DNA of 64,000 nt from Paraburkholderia sacchari (GCF_000785435.2 NZ_JTDB02000003.1:496001-560000), one strand, 5' to 3'. Positions 48,244 to 56,238 are shown, numbered from the stretch's first letter. Made by a program: numbers and translations. Notes: a model not told the origin generated them from the letters alone.

Positions 48244-48774
48244 TTATTTCCGGACGTAGCTGGCGAGGTTGCCCTGCGCCGCCTGGCCTGCGTCCACCGG
48301 GATCGGCAGCGGCGTGGGCGGGCCGATCTCGTCCCACAGCGTTACGCCGTTGCCGCGCATGAGTTGCGGCGTGGCAGCGATCATCACCATGCCCACGGCG
48401 CCGCCGCGCTGGCGCGCGAGCGTCTGGTCGTCGATGGCGCCCACGCCCGCGAGCACCGTGTCGTCCCCAGCGGGGCCGGGATCGGCGGCGAGCGCGTCGG
48501 TACCCGTGGCGGCGCTCAAGTTCTTGCCGCTGGTGCCGTAATAGGAGGAATCAGGGGCCATGCCTGTATTGAGCGTCACGCTCGCCATGGCCGCGTCTGT
48601 TGCAGGAACGACATCCGGGTTCGCCGCGACGACACTCGCACTTGCCACATCCCCAGCGGTTTGTGCGCGCGCCGACGGCGCGAGGGCGAAGAGCACGGCG
48701 GGAATCAGCACGGCGGCAAGCATGCCGCACGGGCCGGTTACACTGCGCCTGATGTTCGAAAAAATGAGTCGCAT
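48244..48774 (-). CDS. First gene of the Fap-like operon: secreted protein with a GG-leader-like motif (possible FapA equivalent)
   Basis: A 176-residue protein with a Sec signal peptide (about 1-38, ending PSARAQ). Residues 114-125 read IDDQTLARQRGG, matching the double-glycine leader consensus L-S-x-x-E-L-x-x-I-x-G-G in spacing. The C-terminal part (GMVMIAATPQLMRGNGVTLWDEIG) is conserved-looking but unfamiliar. It occupies the FapA place; homology to FapA is not evident from sequence. GGAGATACGCC precedes the ATG at 48774, and a sigma-54-type promoter ends 27 bases before that. Confidence 0.7.
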   Translation of the reverse strand: MRLIFSNIRRSVTGPCGMLAAVLIPAVLFALAPSARAQTAGDVASASVVAANPDVVPATDAAMASVTLNTGMAPDSSYYGTSGKNLSAATGTDALAADPGPAGDDTVLAGVGAIDDQTLARQRGGAVGMVMIAATPQLMRGNGVTLWDEIGPPTPLPIPVDAGQAAQGNLASYVRK

Positions 48775-48800
48775 GGCGTATCTCCTGGTGCGAGACATTT

Positions 48801-48816
48801 AGCGAAACGTGTGCCA
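48801..48816 (-). promoter_or_regulatory. Sigma-54 (-24/-12) promoter of the Fap-like operon
   Basis: Read on the minus strand: TGGCACACGTTTCGCT, i.e. TGGCAC, then GG-N10-GC spacing exactly as required, with GCT at -12. The expected transcript start is about 48790, 16 bases before the first gene's ATG. Two sigma-54 activators with intact GAFTGA loops flank the operon. Confidence 0.75.
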
Positions 48817-48890
48817 TGCCACGCAATCCGTTGATACGTCGCGGGTTGGAATATTTTCTACGGATTTTGAATAGCGGATTTTCGCAAAAA

Positions 48891-48908
48891 CGTTTCAGCG
48901 CTGAAACG
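48891..48908. promoter_or_regulatory. 18-bp perfect palindrome, candidate activator site 1
   Basis: CGTTTCAGC followed by its exact reverse complement. It lies about 75 bp upstream of the sigma-54 promoter, a normal enhancer distance. Confidence 0.55.
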
Positions 48909-48943
48909 CCGGGCTGTTTTAACCCCCCGAAATTGGTCGAAAA

Positions 48944-48957
48944 GTTTCAGGGGAAAC
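48944..48957. promoter_or_regulatory. Inverted repeat GTTTC-AGGG-GAAAC, candidate activator site 2
   Basis: Same GTTTC/GAAAC arms as the palindrome at 48891-48908, 51 bp centre to centre further upstream. Shared arms suggest that one protein binds both. Confidence 0.5.
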
Positions 48958-49069
48958 GTTTGCGCGATTTTTGTTCTACGCAGTCCGGCGTGTCTGGAAA
49001 ACAGTGCGGGAGCCAACAGAATGGAAACATCCGCAATTCATTTTCCTCTTACAATTCAGTGGTCATGTA

Positions 49070-49085
49070 ATGGAAACCTTTCCAT
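49070..49085. promoter_or_regulatory. Inverted repeat ATGGAAA-CC-TTTCCAT, possible third site
   Basis: Seven-bp arms, also GGAAA/TTTCC-type, between the operon and the divergent activator gene. It may regulate either. Confidence 0.35.
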
Positions 49086-49352
49086 CGCGCCCTTATCGAT
49101 TCGCGCCGCATATTTTCTATCCAACATCCCGATCCATATAGTAAGCTTTAGAAAAACGCGTAATAGCCATAACAAAGGCCCAAAGAGGGCCAAATTGACC
49201 ACACGCCGCAGTTCGGGGATTCACTGTCCGCAAAAGCCCCTATGTTCGCCCGCGTTTAATTGCGCCTGGCGAATGGTTTGTTTTGCGGCGTGTCTGTACA
49301 TCAGGTGCGTGCCGTCATTTCGCAACGATGTGTTGGCAAGAGGATCTGAATA

Positions 49353-50744
49353 ATGGAATCCGCAATGCGGCAATTGGTTTACGTGACGCGCAAGCCGAAC
49401 GAAGCGCTGAACGAGCGGTTCCACGAGCGGGGCTGGCAGGTGGAGATCGTGGGCAACGCGCGGGACGCGCGGCGGGCGTTGCGCGCAGGTTCGCCTGCGG
49501 GCGGGCTGCTCGACTTGACCAGCGAGTTCCATCTCCATGAGATCGGCGCCTTCGAGCCGTGTCTGACGTTGCCTAACGTGGGCTGGGTGGCCGCGACCAC
49601 CACTGGTCAGTTGCAGGACGCCAATTTGCGCCGTCTCGTGCGCGATTACTGTTTCGATTACGTAACGGTGCCGTGGAGCGGCGAACGCATCGTCGATTCC
49701 GTGGGCCATGCCTATGGCATGGTCACGCTTTGCGAGCGTGCCTCGAACGACCATTCGGGCGGCGCGGAAGGCGAAATGGTGGGCTCGTGCGAGGCCATGC
49801 TGGCGCTCTTCCGCTCGATCCGCAAGGTCGCGATGACCGACGCGCCGGTGTTCATTTCAGGCGAGTCGGGCACCGGCAAGGAACTCACCGCGGTTGCCAT
49901 TCACGAACGTTCGTCCCGGCGCAATGCGCCGTTCGTGCCCATCAATTGCGGGGCCATTCCGCCGCATCTGCTGCAGTCGGAGCTATTCGGCTACGAGCGC
50001 GGCGCATTCACAGGTGCGAGCCAGCGCAAGACCGGGCGCGTCGAAGCGGCCAACGGCGGCACGCTTTTTCTCGATGAAATTGGCGATCTGCCGATGGAAA
50101 GCCAGGCGAGCCTGTTGCGCTTTCTCCAGGAAGGCAAGATCGAGCGGCTGGGCGGCCATCAGTCGATGCCGGTGGATGTTCGCATCATCTCCGCCACGCA
50201 CGTGGACATGCGCGCGGCGATGGTCGAAGGGCGCTTCCGCCAGGATTTGTATCACCGCCTGTGCGTGCTGCAGATCGACGAGCCGCCGCTGCGCGCGCGC
50301 GGCAAGGACATCGAACTGCTCGCGCGGCACATGCTCGAGCGCTTCAAGAAAGACGGCGGGCGGCGCCTGCGCGGCTTTTCGCCTGACGCCATTGCGGCGC
50401 TGCATAACTATAGCTGGCCGGGCAACGTGCGCGAACTCATCAACCGCGTGCGGCGAGCGATCGTCATGTCGGAAGGGCGCGCGATCACGGCGCGCGACCT
50501 CGAACTCGGCGATTACGTCGAGGTGGTGCCGGTCTCGCTCGCGCAGGCGCGCGAGGCCGCCGAGCGCCAGGCCATCGAACTCGCGTTGCTGCGCCATCGC
50601 GGGCGGCTTGGCGACGCCGCGCAGGAGTTGGGTATTTCGCGTGTGACGCTGTACCGGTTGTTGTGCGCGCACGGTATGCGGCATATGGAGAGCGATCCGC
50701 TCGCGCCGCATTCGGGCGGGCTGATTTCGGGGGGCGGGGCCTGA
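49353..50744 (+). CDS. Sigma-54-dependent activator with VpsR-type N-terminal domain, divergent from the Fap-like operon
   Basis: A 463-residue enhancer-binding protein. Residues 1-130 form a VpsR-like domain (VGWVAATTTGQLQDANLRRLVRDYCFDYVTVP, in parts), without the phospho-acceptor pattern of classical receivers. The AAA+ domain has Walker A GESGTGKE (170-177), GAFTGA (217-222) and Walker B TLFLDE. A Fis-type HTH (AAQELGISRVTLYRLLCAHG) is near the C-terminus. It is a paralogue of the activator at 40390-42006. Because GAFTGA is intact, unlike in V. cholerae VpsR, it should work with sigma-54. It is the best candidate controller of the divergent promoter. Confidence 0.9.
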   Translation: MESAMRQLVYVTRKPNEALNERFHERGWQVEIVGNARDARRALRAGSPAGGLLDLTSEFHLHEIGAFEPCLTLPNVGWVAATTTGQLQDANLRRLVRDYCFDYVTVPWSGERIVDSVGHAYGMVTLCERASNDHSGGAEGEMVGSCEAMLALFRSIRKVAMTDAPVFISGESGTGKELTAVAIHERSSRRNAPFVPINCGAIPPHLLQSELFGYERGAFTGASQRKTGRVEAANGGTLFLDEIGDLPMESQASLLRFLQEGKIERLGGHQSMPVDVRIISATHVDMRAAMVEGRFRQDLYHRLCVLQIDEPPLRARGKDIELLARHMLERFKKDGGRRLRGFSPDAIAALHNYSWPGNVRELINRVRRAIVMSEGRAITARDLELGDYVEVVPVSLAQAREAAERQAIELALLRHRGRLGDAAQELGISRVTLYRLLCAHGMRHMESDPLAPHSGGLISGGGA

Positions 50745-50940
50745 GGGTGACCCGTGGGCGACCTGAAGGTGATCGAAAGACGGCCTCGCTGAGGGGACCA
50801 TAAAACGGCTGCGCAAAACAGCCGGACAAGCGCTGAAGAAGCAGGCGACGAAGAGCCGGATACGGCCATGAGGGTGCTGGAAGGTACGGAAGGTGCAGGG
50901 GTGCAAGGCGGGTCCGTGCGGGGGCGCGGGTTCGTGCGGC

Positions 50941-50966
50941 AGGCGGCTCGCGTGTGTGAGCCGCCT
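50941..50966 (+). terminator. Hairpin downstream of the activator gene
   Basis: AGGCGGCTC and GAGCCGCCT around an 8-base loop, 197 bases past the stop, followed only by TGTC. A terminator is possible but the T-run is missing. Confidence 0.35.
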
Positions 50967-51112
50967 TGTCCGCTTGGCTTGCGACAGCATCCGCTGATTC
51001 ATGCGGTCCGGGTTTGCCGATGGCGATATTGCGAATTATTCACAATCATTTGTGCACGGATTTGCCACGCGGCCGTCACATTATTCTGTGCGTCGATTTT
51101 CTCCGTTTGCTT

Positions 51113-51142
51113 TTGACATATAACCTCCGTGCGGCGTATTAA
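51113..51142 (+). promoter_or_regulatory. Sigma-70-like promoter in the spacer before thyA
   Basis: Perfect TTGACA (51113-51118), 18-base spacer, TATTAA (51137-51142). It points to thyA 235 bases away, implying a long leader, or to an unannotated small RNA. Confidence 0.5.
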
Positions 51143-51377
51143 TTATTTTGCATTTCACTTTGCCGAGATAATGCGTATTGCATAACCATGTCGGGTCGAT
51201 ACGCCGTTGTGTCGTTTGCGCCTTCCTGCTCGTTCCCCGCTGGTTCCGCGCTGCCAGTCCCTCCGCTAACCCCGCTGCTAGCCCATCGAGCCGGATCTGC
51301 CGTTTGCCCGCTTGCTATAGAATCTCGCTTTTGAATCCGCATCGGGCGCGCTCGCGCGCCCGCTCAGGGAAGCGCGC

Positions 51378-52349
51378 ATGAAACAGTACCTCGAGCTCGT
51401 CCGCTCGATTCTCGACACCGGCACCTGGCAGGAAAACCGCACCGGCATCCGCACGATCAGCATGCCGGGCGCGATGTTGCGCTTCGACCTGCAACAGGGC
51501 TTCCCCGCTGTCACGACGAAAAAGCTCGCGTTCAAGTCGGCGGTGGGCGAGCTGATCGGCTTCTTGCGCGCCTCGCGCAGCGCAGCGGATTTCCGCGCGC
51601 TCGGCTGCAAGGTCTGGGACGCCAATGCGAATGAGAACGCACAGTGGCTGGCCAATCCGTACCGCCGCGGCACCGACGATCTGGGCGATGTCTACGGGGT
51701 GCAGTGGCGCCAGTGGCCCGCCTACAAGGTGCTCGACGCCGGCGCGAGTGCGCAGCTTGCCGACGCGCAGGCGCGCGGCTTTGCGCGCGTGAGCGAGTTC
51801 AGCGAGGACGGCCGCCCGAAGGTGCTGCTCTACAAGGCGGTCGACCAACTGCGCCAGTGCCTCGACACGATCATGAACAATCCCGCCGACCGCCGGATTC
51901 TGTTTCACGGCTGGAACCCGGCGGTGCTCGACGAGATCGCGCTGCCCGCGTGCCATTTGCTCTACCAATTCCTGCCGAACGTCGCAAAGCGCGAGATCTC
52001 GCTGTGCCTGTACATCCGCAGCAACGACGTCGGGCTCGGCACGCCGTTCAATCTGACCGAAGGCGCGGTGCTGCTGCATCTCGTCGGCCACCTGACCGGC
52101 TACACGCCGCGCTGGTTCACGTACTTCATCGGCGACGCGCACATCTACGAAAACCAGCTCGGGATGCTCAACGAGCAGCTGCGCCGCGAACCCTACGAGA
52201 GCCCGCGCCTCGAGATCGCCTCGCGCGTGCCCGAGTACGCGAAAACCGGCCTCTACGAGCCCGAATGGCTCGAAAAAGTCGAGCCGTCGGACTTCTCGCT
52301 ATCAGGCTACCGGCATCACGATCCGCTTACCGCGCCGATGGCGGTCTAG
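51378..52349 (+). CDS. thyA: Thymidylate synthase
   Basis: Methylates dUMP to dTMP using methylenetetrahydrofolate. The catalytic cysteine is in [30 protein letters not shown] at the start, [31 protein letters not shown] (in parts) and the C-terminal [11 protein letters not shown] are all present. At 323 residues it is about 60 longer than E. coli ThyA, with an insert around residues 115-165, as in other Burkholderia. A terminator follows at once. Confidence 0.97.
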   Translation: MKQYLELVRSILDTGTWQENRTGIRTISMPGAMLRFDLQQGFPAVTTKKLAFKSAVGELIGFLRASRSAADFRALGCKVWDANANENAQWLANPYRRGTDDLGDVYGVQWRQWPAYKVLDAGASAQLADAQARGFARVSEFSEDGRPKVLLYKAVDQLRQCLDTIMNNPADRRILFHGWNPAVLDEIALPACHLLYQFLPNVAKREISLCLYIRSNDVGLGTPFNLTEGAVLLHLVGHLTGYTPRWFTYFIGDAHIYENQLGMLNEQLRREPYESPRLEIASRVPEYAKTGLYEPEWLEKVEPSDFSLSGYRHHDPLTAPMAV

Positions 52350-52394
52350 CGTGCCGCTGTAGTGCCGTGGCGCCTGGAGCGACGCACGATAAAC

Positions 52395-52427
52395 AAAGCC
52401 CGCGAACGGTGACGTTCGCGGGCTTTT
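52395..52427 (+). terminator. Rho-independent terminator after thyA
   Basis: AAAGCCCGCGAACG-GTGA-CGTTCGCGGGCTTT followed by TG. The A-run on the left lets it also end the convergent minus-strand gene. Confidence 0.85.
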
Positions 52428-52472
52428 GCGTTGATGGCGCGTGCTTTTCGGCGCGCGCCGGGGCAGGTGGGC

Positions 52473-55328
52473 TTAGCCGTGATGGCGATCGTCGTGGCCG
52501 CCACCGCCCGCTTGCGGATGCGGTTGGGGCTGAGGCTTCGGCTGCGGACGGGGCTCTGGGCGCGGCTGCGGTTGGGGCTGTGGCTGCGGGTGGAACTCGG
52601 CACGCGGTTGCGGTTGGGGCTGCGGCTGCGGGTGAAACTCGGCGCGCGGTTGCGGTTGGGGCTGCGGTTGCGGGTGGAATTCCGGACGCGGTTGGGGCTG
52701 CGGTTGCTGATGGAATTCCGCGCGCGGCTGAGGTTGCGGGCGCGGCGCTTCGCGTGGCTGCGGTTGGGGCTGCGGCTGCGGATGGAACTCGGCCCGCGGC
52801 TGGGGTTGAGGCTGCGGGCGCGGTTGCTCGCGCGGCTGTGGTTGCGGTTGCGGATGAAAATCGCCGCGTTGCTCCGGCTGCGCCTGGGGCTGCGGGCGCG
52901 GTTGCTCGCCCGGTTGCGGTGCGCGCGGTGCTTCGCCCGCGGAGGGTTGCGGTATGCGGGCAGGCGCGCCGTCACGCGGCTGCTGCATTGCTGCGAAGGC
53001 TTGCTGGCGGTTCTCCTGACGCGGCGCTGCGCCGCCGGGCTGCTCACGCTGGGCAATCGGTGCGTGCGGCTGCATCCACGACGGCTGATGCGGCGCGCCC
53101 GGCGCGCCTGACGTCGCGCGACCATTCATGTTGCCGGCAGTGCCCGGCGTGCCGGGTGCGTGCGGTTGGCCGCCGGGCAGGCTGCCCTGCGGTTGCGCAC
53201 CTTCCGGCCGGCCGGCGAACTGGGGCGGACGCGGTACGCCATGCGCTTCGTTCGGCTGTCCGGCGGATGGGCCGTGGCCGTTCGCCATTGCGGGCGGCAT
53301 GCCGGGCTGGCCGGCTTGCTGCGCGCGCATGGGCATGGGCGCGGACGCGTTCGGGCCGTGCGGGCCGCCTTGGGCGAATGCGCCCGGACGCGGCGGCTGA
53401 CCCTGCGTTTGATTCGGAATTTGCCCCGGCATCTGAGCCGGCGTTTGACCGCGCATCTGACCGGACGCCTGACTGGGCGCGCCGTCGGGTCGCCCCGGCC
53501 GCCCCGGTTGGCCGGGTTGGCCGGGTTGGCCGGGTTGGCCGGGTTGGCCGATGGGTTGGCCACCGAGTTGGCCGTTGGGCCGGCCCGTAGCGCTAATCAC
53601 CGGCGAGTGCGGTGGCACGACGCGCACGTTCTGCTGCGGCCATCCTCCGCGCGAGGCGGGCGAGAAGGGCGAGTTGGACGCGTTGGGGGAGAGCGGGGCG
53701 TGTGCCGGCGCGGAGACGCGCACGACGGGCGCGCCCGCGCCCGGCACGGCGCCGCCGCCACGGGCGAAGCGCTGCGCGAGGTTGTCGTGGAACGCGGGCG
53801 GCGCAACCGGCGCGCGCGTCGCCACCACTTGCCGCTGATTGAGCGACGCCGGCGGCCGGTAATCGGCGCGGCGCAGGTTCGGGCCGAAGCTGCCCTTGAC
53901 CGGCGCGATGCCCGGCGTGCCCGACTGGATGCGCGCGTTCTGCCACTGGCGCGGGTCGACGCGCTGAGCGAAGCGCGAGGTCGGCTGGCCGTGTACGAAG
54001 GCCGTGGCGGGCACGGCGGTCACGGCGCCCGGCACGCGGTAGTTCACGAACGTGTTGTTGTGCACATTGACGTTCGTGATATTCGTGATGTTCACGTCGT
54101 GGCGGTAGTTATTGACGATCACGGTCTGATTCACGCGGTCGTAGTAGCGCGGGCTCCAGTCGCCCCAGTGCGGATGCCACGGTTCGCCCGGCCCGAGCGC
54201 GAACCACGCGACGCCCGCCGCTGCCGCGCCGCCAATGGCGAGATTCACGCCCCAGTCGGGGCCGCCGCGGCCACCGCCCACGAACGCGACAAGCGCGGGC
54301 GCGTAGACCGGCGGCGCGGTCTCGACAATCGGGCCTGGCACCCAGGCCCACGAATCGTCGACGTAGGCCCAGCGCCCGTAGTGATAAGGCGCGAAGCCCC
54401 ACGGGGCGTCGTCCACCCACGTCCAGCCCCATGGCGCTTGCCACACCCAGTGGCCGTCGTGATACGGCGCCCAGCCCGAGGGCACGTCGTTCGGCGTCCA
54501 GACCTCGCCGTACTGCGGACTTTTATGCCACGAACCGTTGGCGTCCAGGTCCTGATAGCCGGGTATGTCGCGCGAGACATAGCGCGCCGAAACCGAGCGG
54601 TCCTCGGCCGCGTCGCGTGCGAGCGCCCACTGGTCGAAGGCGTCGGGTGGCGGCGCGGGCTCGCTCGCCACCTGCTGCAGATCGGTGCCGGCAAAGCGGA
54701 TCTGCTGGCCCGCCGAAATCGGCATCTGGCCGTTCTCGCCGTATACCGTCACATTGCCGCTGCGCACCGTAACGGTCGTGGCGCCGCCGTCGGGCGCGAC
54801 GTCCACGCGATAGTCGCCGGGGCTGGTCACGCCGAGCGCGAGATTGGGCGTGTCGATTTCGTATGCGCTGCCGGGCGGCAGCGCGCGCACGCGCGTCGAG
54901 AGTGTGCCTTGCGCGACTTTGAGCTGGGTGTTCGAGTCGTCGAGATTGAGCACGTCGACGCTCGTTTGCGGGCCCATGCGCACCGCCGTCGAACCGATGT
55001 GCATCTGCGAGCGCGCATTGGCGTCGTTCCAGAGCTGGTCGCCGGTCGTGAGCGGGCGGTTCAGCTGCGCATAGGACCAGTCGGTGGCGCCGGCTGGTTC
55101 AGTGGTCACGTCGCCCGCCATGTAGTCGAGGCGCGCGACGCGTCCCGGCGGGTCGCCTGCGGCGGGCGCGCCCTGTGCCCACGCGTTGGCGCCGCTCAGG
55201 CTGAGTGCGAACGCGGCGAGCACGGCGCCGGCGATCAGCGTGCGGCCTGGCGGGCGGCCAAGCGGGCGGTGTGCGGCGTGCGAATTCGGGGCTTCGTGCG
55301 TGGTGAGCGATGGGGTGCGCGTTGTCAT
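52473..55328 (-). CDS. FecR/DUF6600-domain exported protein with a long Pro/Gln-rich repeat tail
   Basis: A 951-residue protein. After a signal peptide (about 28-52) there is a FecR-like domain (about 65-195, GDQLWNDANARSQMHIGSTA...), then a DUF6600 region rich in W-x-PY/W-x-W motifs (240-345: WAPYHDGHWVW, PWGFAPYHYGRW), a Gly/Ala hydrophobic stretch and a Gly/Pro/Gln/Ala-rich second half. That half has collagen-like GQP triplets and a C-terminal array of 14-residue units RAEFHPQPQPQPQP, ending in GGGGHDDRHHG (possible metal binding). Function unknown. It is probably cell-envelope associated. GGAG precedes the ATG at 55328. Confidence 0.85.
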   Translation of the reverse strand: MTTRTPSLTTHEAPNSHAAHRPLGRPPGRTLIAGAVLAAFALSLSGANAWAQGAPAAGDPPGRVARLDYMAGDVTTEPAGATDWSYAQLNRPLTTGDQLWNDANARSQMHIGSTAVRMGPQTSVDVLNLDDSNTQLKVAQGTLSTRVRALPPGSAYEIDTPNLALGVTSPGDYRVDVAPDGGATTVTVRSGNVTVYGENGQMPISAGQQIRFAGTDLQQVASEPAPPPDAFDQWALARDAAEDRSVSARYVSRDIPGYQDLDANGSWHKSPQYGEVWTPNDVPSGWAPYHDGHWVWQAPWGWTWVDDAPWGFAPYHYGRWAYVDDSWAWVPGPIVETAPPVYAPALVAFVGGGRGGPDWGVNLAIGGAAAAGVAWFALGPGEPWHPHWGDWSPRYYDRVNQTVIVNNYRHDVNITNITNVNVHNNTFVNYRVPGAVTAVPATAFVHGQPTSRFAQRVDPRQWQNARIQSGTPGIAPVKGSFGPNLRRADYRPPASLNQRQVVATRAPVAPPAFHDNLAQRFARGGGAVPGAGAPVVRVSAPAHAPLSPNASNSPFSPASRGGWPQQNVRVVPPHSPVISATGRPNGQLGGQPIGQPGQPGQPGQPGQPGRPGRPDGAPSQASGQMRGQTPAQMPGQIPNQTQGQPPRPGAFAQGGPHGPNASAPMPMRAQQAGQPGMPPAMANGHGPSAGQPNEAHGVPRPPQFAGRPEGAQPQGSLPGGQPHAPGTPGTAGNMNGRATSGAPGAPHQPSWMQPHAPIAQREQPGGAAPRQENRQQAFAAMQQPRDGAPARIPQPSAGEAPRAPQPGEQPRPQPQAQPEQRGDFHPQPQPQPREQPRPQPQPQPRAEFHPQPQPQPQPREAPRPQPQPRAEFHQQPQPQPRPEFHPQPQPQPQPRAEFHPQPQPQPQPRAEFHPQPQPQPQPRPEPRPQPKPQPQPHPQAGGGGHDDRHHG
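52531..52880 (-). repeat. Tandem 42-bp repeats encoding RAEFHPQPQPQPQP-type units
   Basis: Imperfect 42-bp units (for example starts near 52569 and 52611) encode the 14-residue Pro/Gln units at the C-terminus of the DUF6600 protein. Units vary in the number of PQ pairs, typical of slippage and unequal exchange. Confidence 0.8.
53504..53549 (-). repeat. 9-bp tandem repeat encoding GQP triplets
   Basis: Five near-perfect copies of CCGGGTTGG (plus strand) encode GQP repeats in the same protein. Copy number is likely to vary between strains. Confidence 0.8.
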
Positions 55329-55524
55329 GTTGGTTCTCCAGCCCCTGGAGCGAATTTCAGGAAGCTATGTGGGGAACTCTATCCGCCGTGCCTGTTTCCA
55401 TGCGCGCTCAATTGTTAGGGCTTATGCACCAGATGTAACAGAACGTGTGCCTGTCGCCAGGAAGGCCGCTTTTCGATGCGCGTTAAGTGACGTTGTTGGG
55501 TATTTGTCAGCTTGATGGGTGCGC

Positions 55525-56238
55525 TCAGGTCGTCACGAAAGTTTCTAATTCGCGCTGGCCGAGCGGCGTGATGCGCAGCACGCGCGGGCGGCTGGCGCGC
55601 TCGACCCAGCCGTTCGAGGTAAAGCGCTCGAGCAGCGCCGCGCCGAGCGCGCCGCCCAGGTGCGGGCGCCGCTCGCTCCAGTCGAGACACGTGCAGGCGA
55701 AACGCCGCCGGCGTGCGTGCAGCGCCTCCAGGTCGACGCCCCAGTTCGACAGCCGCGCGACGCCTTGCTCCGTCACTTCGAGGTCGTCCTCATTGCGCAC
55801 GAGCCATCCGCCCTCGACGAGCCGGTCGAACACGCGCACGGCGACCTCGCCGGCCATGTGGTCATAGCAGGTGCGCGCGTGACGCATCTCCATGGGCACC
55901 GTGCGAGCGGGGCGCGTCACGGGCTGCGCGGGCGCGGCGGCATGCGCGACGTTCATCAGCGCTTCGATGGCGGCGGCGACTTCTGCGGTGGCGATGCGGT
56001 AGTAGCGGTGCCGCCCGCGCACGTCGGGCTTGAGCAGGCCGCCTTCGGCGAGGCGGGCGAGATGCGCGCTCGCGGCGGACGGCGAGAGGCCCGCGATCAT
56101 CGTGAGCTCGCCCGCCGGGCGCGCGCTGCCGTCCATGAGCGCCCATAGCATGGCGGCGCGGCCGGGGTCGGCGAGCAGCGCCGCGACGCGCGCGAGACCG
56201 GGGAAGTGGCGGGTTTCGTCGGTTGGGGGAAGAGGCAT
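55525..56238 (-). CDS. ArsR-family winged-helix regulator with C-terminal extension
   Basis: A 237-residue regulator. Residues 15-100 form an ArsR-type winged helix (LADPGRAAMLWALMDG, ELTMIAGLSPSAASAHL, RHRYYRIA). The remaining 130 residues (HARTCYDHMAGEVAV..., ACTCLDWSERRPHLGG) make a conserved C-terminal domain seen in longer ArsR proteins and contain several Cys/His. The ligand is unknown. It sits between the DUF6600 gene and a lipoprotein gene. Confidence 0.87.
   Translation of the reverse strand: MPLPPTDETRHFPGLARVAALLADPGRAAMLWALMDGSARPAGELTMIAGLSPSAASAHLARLAEGGLLKPDVRGRHRYYRIATAEVAAAIEALMNVAHAAAPAQPVTRPARTVPMEMRHARTCYDHMAGEVAVRVFDRLVEGGWLVRNEDDLEVTEQGVARLSNWGVDLEALHARRRRFACTCLDWSERRPHLGGALGAALLERFTSNGWVERASRPRVLRITPLGQRELETFVTT

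Larger units (their letters stand above)
48775..49352. other. 578-bp divergent regulatory region between the Fap-like operon and its activator
   Basis: Clearly more AT-rich than the coding DNA around it. It holds the sigma-54 promoter and the three inverted repeats listed separately. No sigma-54 promoter towards the right was found for the activator gene, and no complete gene is seen. Confidence 0.6.
50745..51377. other. 633-bp gene-free spacer before thyA
   Basis: The first half is GC-rich without a credible reading frame. From about 51030 to 51190 it becomes AT-rich and contains CACAA-TCAT-TTGTG (51041-51054), a promoter-like pair (separate entry) and ATGC-GTATT-GCAT (51171-51183). A TAGAAT at 51318-51323 may be the -10 of thyA. 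Short open frames here show no coding bias. Confidence 0.5.

Noticed and set aside
51178..51381. 67-codon plus-strand frame before thyA
   Set aside because: TTG start without ribosome site, Arg/Ser/Ala-rich product, overlaps the thyA start; no coding bias.
52473..52900. CRISPR-like array in the repeated tail of the DUF6600 gene
   Set aside because: Repeats are contiguous, in frame and encode PQ units; there are no unique spacers and no cas genes.
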